Shown: in pieces, positions 1-4,703 of the stretch
Layout: each line of letters starts with the position of its first letter
Position numbering within the stretch: the stretch's first letter is position 1
Origin: Conexibacter sp.
Lineage (GTDB): Bacteria > Actinomycetota > Thermoleophilia > Solirubrobacterales > Solirubrobacteraceae
Assembly (NCBI GenBank): GCA_025964055.1
Contig: JAOPZP010000600.1
Span: 1-9,204, forward strand
Direction: 5' to 3'
DNA: 9,204 nucleotides
Made by a program: the position numbers and the translations under genes
Notes under the pieces: model-generated
Told to the model about the DNA's origin: nothing
What the model saw: only the letters and a program-made list of their open reading frames with translations
The model's database searches: none

Positions 1-1101
1 GGCAAGCCGCTGAAGATCGGTGTCGCGATCGCGACCAGCGGTTGGATGAAGCCGTACGACTGGGGCGCCTACACCACGGCGCAGATGGCTGCTGACGACC
101 TCAACGCCAAGGGCGGCGTCAACGGTCGCAAGATCGAGTTCGTGGTCGCAGACATGAAGTCCGATCCGAACCTGGGCCCGGCCGCCGCCCTCAAGGTGAT
201 CGACTCGGGTGCCGAGGTCGTGCTCGTCAGCTGCGACTTCGACATCGGCAGCCCCGCGGCGCTCACGGCGCAGTCCAAGGGCGTCGTCGCGATGTCGCTG
301 TGCGCGGCCGCGCCGAAGTTCGGCCGCACGGGCATCGGCCCGCTCGCGTTCTCCAACGGGCCGGGCACACCGGCCACGGCCGCCGCCATCGCGCGGTGGG
401 CCTTCGAGAACAAGAAGTGGAAGAACGTGTACATGCTCAAGGACACCGCCAACGAGTGGTCGCGCACGTACATGAACTACTTCGAGCAGACCTGGAAGCA
501 CTTCGGCGGCACGATCGTCGGCAAGGACACGTTCGCATCACAGAAGGACACGTCCCTCGCCAGCCAGATCACCCGCATCAAGGCGCTCTCCACGAAGCCG
601 GACTTCATCGTGAGCGCCACGTTCCCGCCCGGCGGGCCGACGATGCTCCGTGAGCTGCGCGCCGCCGGCGTCGAGACCCCGGTCGTGTCGGACTCCGGCA
701 TGGACGGCACGTTCTGGCAGAAGTGCTGCCCCAAGCTGAGCAACTTCTACCTCGGGACCTACGCGTCGATCTACGGCGACGACACGAACCCGCTGGTGAA
801 CGACCTGCTCAAGCGCTTCGAGGCCAAGTACAAGCAGAAGCCGCTGGTCTCCTACTTCGTCTCCGGCTACAACGCCATCGAGGTCCTGTCCAAGGCGATC
901 GCCAAGGCAGGGACCACCGAGGGCCAGAAGCTGGCGACGTCGATGGAGACCTTCGACGAGGAGACGCAGCCGCTCGGCCGCACGACCTTCTCGCAGAAGT
1001 GGCACATCAGCCTGAACCGCCCGTGGACCGTCATCGCGGTCCAGAACGGCAAGCCTCGCTTCGAGGCTCGCGTCGCACCGACGTGGGTGCCTCAGCCCTG
1101 A
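1..1101 (+). CDS. Liv-type ABC transporter substrate-binding protein (5' partial)
   Basis: Extracellular solute receptor of a branched-chain-amino-acid/amide/aromatic-type ABC importer (Peripla_BP_6, type I periplasmic fold). The reading frame is open from base 1, and the first visible residues (GKPLKIGVAIATSG) are the first beta strand that normally follows the signal peptide. The start, signal sequence and any lipobox are therefore off the window, and the ATG at 46 is internal. The visible 366 residues cover nearly the whole mature protein and end at TGA 1099-1101. Family landmarks are the NAKGGVNGRKIE segment (about residues 35-46), the SGAEVVLV strand and the hinge-side VSGYNAIEVL helix (288-296). 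Cysteines 78 and 101 sit roughly where LivJ has its disulfide; there is also a vicinal pair at 242-243. The LivJ ligand-binding serine/threonine region looks changed, so the ligand is probably not leucine/isoleucine/valine (inference from alignment by eye). Two permease genes follow. Confidence 0.93.
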   Translation, partial: GKPLKIGVAIATSGWMKPYDWGAYTTAQMAADDLNAKGGVNGRKIEFVVADMKSDPNLGPAAALKVIDSGAEVVLVSCDFDIGSPAALTAQSKGVVAMSLCAAAPKFGRTGIGPLAFSNGPGTPATAAAIARWAFENKKWKNVYMLKDTANEWSRTYMNYFEQTWKHFGGTIVGKDTFASQKDTSLASQITRIKALSTKPDFIVSATFPPGGPTMLRELRAAGVETPVVSDSGMDGTFWQKCCPKLSNFYLGTYASIYGDDTNPLVNDLLKRFEAKYKQKPLVSYFVSGYNAIEVLSKAIAKAGTTEGQKLATSMETFDEETQPLGRTTFSQKWHISLNRPWTVIAVQNGKPRFEARVAPTWVPQP

Positions 1102-1162
1102 GGCTGATCGGTCAGGCGCCCCCCGCGCAGCTCGCGGGGGGCGCCGCCGTCGCACCCACGTC
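1052..1162 (+). repeat. Nested perfect inverted repeats spanning the stop codon and intergenic gap
   Basis: Four perfect inverted repeats lie within 111 bases: AGCCTCG/CGAGGCT (1052-1058 with 1062-1068, 3-base loop); GCCTCAG/CTGAGGC (1089-1095 with 1098-1104, containing the TGA); a 13-bp GC stem (1115-1127 with 1133-1145, loop CAGCT); and an 11-bp outer pair GACGTGGGTGC/GCACCCACGTC (1080-1090 with 1152-1162) that encloses the previous two. As RNA the last three could form a three-way junction, sharing two bases between the outer stem and the stop-codon hairpin. It ends eight bases before the permease ribosome binding site. There is no T run after it, so it is not a classical intrinsic terminator. 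Likely roles, by analogy with other binding-protein/permease gaps, are 3'-end protection of the binding-protein mRNA or partial attenuation. Confidence 0.65.
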
Positions 1163-1169
1163 ATGACAC

Positions 1170-1176
1170 GGAGGGA
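1170..1176 (+). promoter_or_regulatory. Ribosome binding site supporting the GTG start of the LivH-like permease
   Basis: GGAGGGA lies five bases upstream of the GTG at 1182. No in-frame ATG is better placed; the ATG at 1163 is in another frame. This fixes the start of the first permease. Confidence 0.75.
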
Positions 1177-1181
1177 CAAGC

Positions 1182-2084
1182 GTGGTCTTCGCAGCAGTTG
1201 ACCTTCAGTACATCGTTCAGAACGTGATCGACGCAGTGAGCCTCGGCAGCCTGTACGCGCTCATCGCGCTCGGGATCGCCCTCATCTTCGGGATCATGCA
1301 GCTCGTCAACCTCGCCTACGGCGAGCTCATCATGGTGGCGGGCTACCTGATCCTGCTGCTCGCGGGTGCCCCGTGGCCGCTCGTGGTCGTGCTCGCGGTC
1401 GCCGGCACGGCGCTGTTCGCGTTCGGCATGGAGCGCGTGGCGTTCCGGCCGGTCCGCGGAGCGGATGCCACGACGCTGATGGTGACGTCGTTCGCCGTCA
1501 GCTACGTGCTGCAGAACCTCGCGATCGTCATCGCCGGGTCCGAGCCCCAGCCCATCGAGCTCGGGGGGAGCCTGATCAAGCCGCTCGACGTGCTCGGCAT
1601 CCGCGTCCCCAAGCTCGACCTCATCACCATGGGCACCAGCCTCGTGCTCGTGATCGGCCTCGTGCTGTTCCTCAAGCGGACCAGCCTGGGCATCCAGATG
1701 CGCGCGGCGGCCGAGGACCTGCGCACGGCACGGCTGCTCGGCGTGCGGGTCAACGGCGTCATCGCCGCGGCCTTCATCATCAGCGGCCTCCTGGCCGCGG
1801 CCATCGCGCTCCTGCTCGTCGTCCAGACCGGCAGCGTCAGCCCGATGATGGGCGTCACCCCGCTGATCGTCGGCATCATGGCCGCCGTGATCGGCGGCAT
1901 GGGCCGCCTCGCGGGGGCGGCCGTCGGAGGGTTCCTGCTGGGCTGCGTCACGATCGCGCTCCAGGCCACCCTCCCGGCCGACATCCGGGGGTACCGGGAC
2001 GCCATGGTCTACGCCCTCATCATCGCGGTCCTCGTGTTCCGGCCCCAGGGCCTGCTCGCCGGTCGCGCCCCGCGGCAGGTCTGA
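1182..2084 (+). CDS. livH: LivH-like branched-chain ABC transporter permease
   Basis: Inner-membrane permease of the importer, forming the translocation channel with the LivM-like partner. It has 300 residues, normal for LivH, and starts at GTG 1182 behind GGAGGGA. Family landmarks: the N-terminal segment LGSLYALIALGIALIFGIMQLVNLAYGE (residues 21-48) with the NLAYGE turn; ERVAFRPVRGADATT (84-98); the cytoplasmic coupling loop around RAAAEDLRTARLLGVRVN (174-191) that contacts the ATPase; the glycine-rich GGMGRLAGAAVGG stretch (238-250); and the C-terminal VFRPQGLL (285-292). Several long hydrophobic segments separate these. The next gene begins only 27 bases after the stop, so the two permeases are surely co-transcribed. 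The symbol denotes family resemblance; the transported solute is unknown. Confidence 0.93.
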   Translation: MVFAAVDLQYIVQNVIDAVSLGSLYALIALGIALIFGIMQLVNLAYGELIMVAGYLILLLAGAPWPLVVVLAVAGTALFAFGMERVAFRPVRGADATTLMVTSFAVSYVLQNLAIVIAGSEPQPIELGGSLIKPLDVLGIRVPKLDLITMGTSLVLVIGLVLFLKRTSLGIQMRAAAEDLRTARLLGVRVNGVIAAAFIISGLLAAAIALLLVVQTGSVSPMMGVTPLIVGIMAAVIGGMGRLAGAAVGGFLLGCVTIALQATLPADIRGYRDAMVYALIIAVLVFRPQGLLAGRAPRQV

Positions 2085-2096
2085 CCGTTGAGCGGA

Positions 2097-2103
2097 AGAG
2101 GAG
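2097..2103 (+). promoter_or_regulatory. Ribosome binding site that decides the LivM start
   Basis: AGAGGAG lies eight bases upstream of the GTG at 2112, an ideal distance. The earlier in-frame TTG at 2088 has no comparable purine run in front of it and would add eight residues (SGRGVKK-like) containing this site. The GTG is therefore preferred. Confidence 0.7.
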
Positions 2104-2111
2104 TCAAGAAA

Positions 2112-3203
2112 GTGCAACGTCGCAATCTCGAAGCGGCCGCCCGCACGGGCTGGCCCGTCGCCGCCCCGCTCATCCCGGTGCTGGTCATCACGTTGCTGTC
2201 CGCGGTCGGATCGGCCGCTCAGCAGCGCACGGTGATCCTGATGCTGGTCAACGTGGTGCTCGTGGTCGGGCTCTACATCTTCGTGGGCAACTCGGGGATC
2301 ATCTCGTTCGGCCACGTCACGTTCATGGCGATCGGCGCGTACGTGTCGGGTCTGCTGACGATCCCGCTGATCACCAAGAACGCGATGTTCCCCCACCTGC
2401 CCGGGGTCATCGCCGACGCGCAGCTGGGCACCGTGCCGGGAACGATCCTCCCGGCGCTGCTGGCGGGCGCGGTGGCGCTCGTGATCTCGATCCCGATCAT
2501 GCGCCTGGCCGGCCTCGCCGCGAGCATCGCGACGTTCGCGCTGCTGCTGATCGCCAACGTCGTGCTCGGACAGGCCGGGACCTCGACGTTCATCGGGCTC
2601 CCGCTCGACACGACGCTGGGCTCGAGCCTCGGCTGGGCCGTCGTGGCCGTGGTGATCGCCGCGGTGTTCCAGAACTCGCGCGTGGGCCTGCGCTTGAAGG
2701 CGTCGCGCGACGACGAGCTCGCTGCGCGCGCCGCGGGGGTCAGCGTCGAGCGCGAGCGCAGGATCGCCTTCGTGATCAGCGCGTTCGTCGTCGGCATCGG
2801 CGGCGCGCTCTACGGACACCTCCAGGGCGCGTTCAGCCCGGAGACGTTCTACCTGCAGGCGACGTTCCTGATGGTGGTGATGCTGGTCGTCGGAGGCATC
2901 AACAGCCTCGGCGGCGCGGTCATCGGCACGGTCGCCGTCTCGATCATCCTCGAGGGGCTGCGGCGCATCGAGGAGGGCGTGAACCTCGGCGTGGTGAACA
3001 TCCCGGCCCGGCCCGGCCTGCGCGAGGTCGGCCTGGGGATCCTGCTGCTGGTGATCCTCAACTTCCGGCCCCAGGGCATCCTGGGCGCCCGCGAGATCGC
3101 CTGGCCGCTGCGCCGCCGGCGGCGCATGCCACCGGCGTCCGACCACTCAGACCTCGGCCCCGATCCGGTGACGGGCCGCTCCGCCGCTCGCCAGGAGGCG
3201 TAA
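2112..3203 (+). CDS. livM: LivM-like branched-chain ABC transporter permease
   Basis: Second membrane subunit of the importer. From GTG 2112 it is 363 residues, within the usual LivM range; a TTG at 2088 is an alternative start. The family signature GNSGIISFGHVTFMAIGAYVSG lies at residues 59-80. The cytoplasmic coupling loop LRLKASRDDELAARAAGVSV (193-212) and the glycine-rich VVGGINSLGGAVIGTV (259-274) match LivM. NFRPQGILG (317-325) marks the end of the last membrane segment. The tail after it (WPLRRRRRMPP onward, about 30 residues) is very basic and then polar, as expected for a cytoplasmic end. The gene follows the LivH-like permease closely and is followed by a 112-base low-GC gap, so the transcript may end or be joined by a new promoter there. 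Confidence 0.93.
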   Translation: MQRRNLEAAARTGWPVAAPLIPVLVITLLSAVGSAAQQRTVILMLVNVVLVVGLYIFVGNSGIISFGHVTFMAIGAYVSGLLTIPLITKNAMFPHLPGVIADAQLGTVPGTILPALLAGAVALVISIPIMRLAGLAASIATFALLLIANVVLGQAGTSTFIGLPLDTTLGSSLGWAVVAVVIAAVFQNSRVGLRLKASRDDELAARAAGVSVERERRIAFVISAFVVGIGGALYGHLQGAFSPETFYLQATFLMVVMLVVGGINSLGGAVIGTVAVSIILEGLRRIEEGVNLGVVNIPARPGLREVGLGILLLVILNFRPQGILGAREIAWPLRRRRRMPPASDHSDLGPDPVTGRSAARQEA

Positions 3204-3315
3204 CCACTTTGTGTGCATTGACGGTAACCAAAATGGGTCGAATTAAGACCGACCGCTGGTACGTTCACTTCTCGATGGTCAGTCGACCCGCAACCAGGAG
3301 GACAGTGGCTCCGCG
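3204..3315 (+). promoter_or_regulatory. Low-GC intergenic region with candidate promoters and GGTC/GACC repeats
   Basis: The 50 bases from 3201 are about 42% GC, far below the surrounding coding DNA, which is typical of a promoter. One candidate has a -35 TTGACG at 3218-3223, a 17-base spacer and a weak -10 AATTAA at 3241-3246. A second has an extended -10 TGG-TACGTT at 3257-3265, matching the actinobacterial TAnnnT pattern, but with only a poor -35. The quartet GGTC/GACC occurs five times in 53 bases (3236-3239, 3247-3250, 3251-3254, 3277-3280, 3285-3288). It includes the dyads GGTC-N7-GACC and GGTC-N4-GACC, which could be regulator half-sites overlapping the promoter. No terminator is visible. 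Promoter choice and operator function are inference. Confidence 0.45.
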
Positions 3316-3319
3316 ATGA
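3275..3319 (+). other. Possible 14-residue leader ORF overlapping the coxM-like start
   Basis: An ATG at 3275 opens a 14-codon frame (MVSRPATRRTVAPR) whose TGA at 3317-3319 overlaps the ATG of the next gene as ATGA. Its tandem AGG AGG codons are the Shine-Dalgarno-like run of the downstream gene. No ribosome binding site precedes it. If transcription starts from the extended -10 at 3257-3265, however, the ATG would be at or within about three bases of the 5' end, as in the leaderless mRNAs common in actinobacteria. It might couple translation to the hydroxylase genes, or be chance. Confidence 0.25.
3296..3302 (+). promoter_or_regulatory. Ribosome binding site with unusually long spacing to coxM-like ATG
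   Basis: AGGAGGA is a near-perfect anti-Shine-Dalgarno match, but its core ends 14 bases before the ATG at 3316, longer than the five to nine bases seen at most neighbouring genes. The GTG at 3305 is only two bases past the run and leads to a stop after four codons, so it cannot be the gene start. The family N-terminus (MKPAPF) supports the ATG at 3316. Confidence 0.55.
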
Positions 3320-4179
3320 AGCCTGCACCCTTCAAATATGTCGTCCCGGATACGGTCGACGAAGTACTCGCGCTCCAAGCCGAGCACGAGGACGAAGCCA
3401 AGGTCTTGGCCGGCGGGCAGAGCCTCGTCGCCCTGATGAACTTCCGGATGGCGCAGCCGTCCGTGCTCATCGACCTCAACGGGCTCACCTCGCTCAGCGG
3501 CATCGAGAACGGGGGGCCGGTCATCGAGATCAAGGCCCTGACCCGTCAGCTCGAGGTCGAGCGCTCCGCGACGATGACGGCGCTGCCGATCGTCGCCGAG
3601 GCGCTGCGCCATGTCGCCCACGTCGCGATCCGCGCCCGCGGGACCTTCGGCGGCAACATCGCCCACGCCGACCCCGCCTCCGAGCTGCCGGCCCTGATGC
3701 TGGCCCTCGAAGCCGAGATGGTCGCCACGGGCCCCGACGGTGAGCGGGTCATCCCGGCCGCGGACTTCTTCAAGGGGTACTTCACCACCTCGCTGGAGCC
3801 GACGGAGATCCTGACGAGCGTCCGGATCCCCACCAAGCAGCCCGGAGCCTGGGCCTTCATGGAGCTGGCACGCCGCCACGGCGACTTCGCCCTCGCCGGC
3901 GTCGCCACCCTGCTCGACGTCGAGGACGGGCGGTGCCGGAGCGCGCGGATCGCGCTCTTCGGCGTGGCCGACACCCCCGTCCGCGCGACGGAGGCCGAGG
4001 CCTTCCTGGTCGGCAAGGACCCGGTGGGCGAGGTCCTCGAGGAGGCCGCACGGATCACGGCCGAGGCGCTGAACCCCTCGTCGGACATCCACGCGCCCGG
4101 CGCGTACCGCAAGAAGCTGTCGTCGGTGTTGGTCAAGCGCGCCGTCACGGCCGCCCTGAACAGAGGAGACATGGGATGA
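3316..4179 (+). CDS. coxM: Molybdenum hydroxylase FAD-binding (medium) subunit, CoxM-like
   Basis: FAD subunit of a heterotrimeric xanthine-oxidase-family hydroxylase. It receives electrons from the iron-sulfur subunit and passes them to the external acceptor, probably in the cytoplasm. It has 287 residues, the normal CoxM size. It starts MKPAPFKYVVP, as this family usually does. AGGQS at 32-36 and GTFGGNIAHADPASELPA at 109-126 are the two FAD pyrophosphate/isoalloxazine-binding motifs. ELARRHGDFALAGVA (183-197) corresponds to the conserved segment of the CODH FAD C-terminal domain. The stop overlaps the start of the iron-sulfur subunit gene by ATGA (4176-4179), consistent with coupled translation and equal subunit amounts. 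The symbol indicates homology only; CO is not the likely substrate. Confidence 0.95.
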   Translation: MKPAPFKYVVPDTVDEVLALQAEHEDEAKVLAGGQSLVALMNFRMAQPSVLIDLNGLTSLSGIENGGPVIEIKALTRQLEVERSATMTALPIVAEALRHVAHVAIRARGTFGGNIAHADPASELPALMLALEAEMVATGPDGERVIPAADFFKGYFTTSLEPTEILTSVRIPTKQPGAWAFMELARRHGDFALAGVATLLDVEDGRCRSARIALFGVADTPVRATEAEAFLVGKDPVGEVLEEAARITAEALNPSSDIHAPGAYRKKLSSVLVKRAVTAALNRGDMG

Positions 4180-4703
4180 GCGTCCAGGAAACGAGCACGG
4201 ACGCGCAGGACGACCTCGTCGTCCAGGTTCGCGTCAACGGCGAGTCGCGCCGTGGGTTCGCGGAGCCGCGGACGCTGCTGTCGGACTTCCTGCGTCACGA
4301 GCTGGGCCTGACCGGCACCCACGTTGGGTGCGAGCACGGCGTCTGCGGCGCGTGCACGGTGCTCATCGACGGCGAGCCGGTCCGGTCCTGCCTGATGTTC
4401 GCGGTCCAGGCCGGCGGCAAGGAGATCGAGACGGTCGAAGGGCTCGCCAAGGGCGCGGAGATGCATCCGATCCAGCAGGCGTTCCAGGAGAACCACGCGC
4501 TGCAGTGCGCGTTCTGCACGCCGGGCTTCCTCATGACCGTGAGCGCCCTGCTGGACACCAACCCCGATCCGTCCGAGGACGAGATCAGGGAGTACCTGTC
4601 GGGCAACGTCTGCCGTTGCACCGGCTACGTCGGGATCGTCGCGGCCGTCCAGTCGGCCGCCAAGAAGCTCCGCGATCAGGGAGGCACCGCAGATGAGCGT
4701 TGA
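4176..4703 (+). CDS. coxS: Molybdenum hydroxylase [2Fe-2S] (small) subunit, CoxS-like
   Basis: Iron-sulfur subunit carrying electrons from the molybdenum centre to FAD. The ATG at 4176 sits seven bases after AGAGGAG (4162-4168) and gives 175 residues, slightly longer than many homologues because of a polar N-terminal extension of about 13 residues. All eight cluster cysteines are present. The plant-type ferredoxin domain has C52, C57 and C60 in GCEHGVCGAC, then C72. The helical domain has C111 and C114 in QCAFCTPG, and C146 and C148 in GNVCRCTGY. It overlaps the upstream gene by four bases and the downstream gene by 11 bases (4693-4703). Confidence 0.96.
   Translation: MSVQETSTDAQDDLVVQVRVNGESRRGFAEPRTLLSDFLRHELGLTGTHVGCEHGVCGACTVLIDGEPVRSCLMFAVQAGGKEIETVEGLAKGAEMHPIQQAFQENHALQCAFCTPGFLMTVSALLDTNPDPSEDEIREYLSGNVCRCTGYVGIVAAVQSAAKKLRDQGGTADER

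Noticed and set aside
46..48. ATG at 46 as the start of the binding-protein gene
   Set aside because: The frame is open to base 1 and the upstream residues form the conserved first beta strand, so the gene begins outside the window.
1115..1145. 13-bp GC hairpin as a Rho-independent terminator
   Set aside because: No T run follows, and the downstream permease has a good ribosome binding site close by. Full termination is unlikely; it is reported as part of a folded element instead.
2088..2111. TTG at 2088 as the LivM start
   Set aside because: No ribosome binding site precedes it, whereas the GTG at 2112 has AGAGGAG at an ideal distance.
1161..3146. 661-codon open frame on the - strand opposite the permeases
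   Set aside because: The product is rich in His, Asp, Arg and Glu without domain-like structure, and the + strand carries two unmistakable permeases.
3155..3178. Six-bp inverted repeat CGGCCC/GGGCCG near the end of the LivM gene as a terminator
   Set aside because: The loop is 12 bases, there is no T run, it lies inside coding sequence, and such repeats are expected by chance at this GC content.
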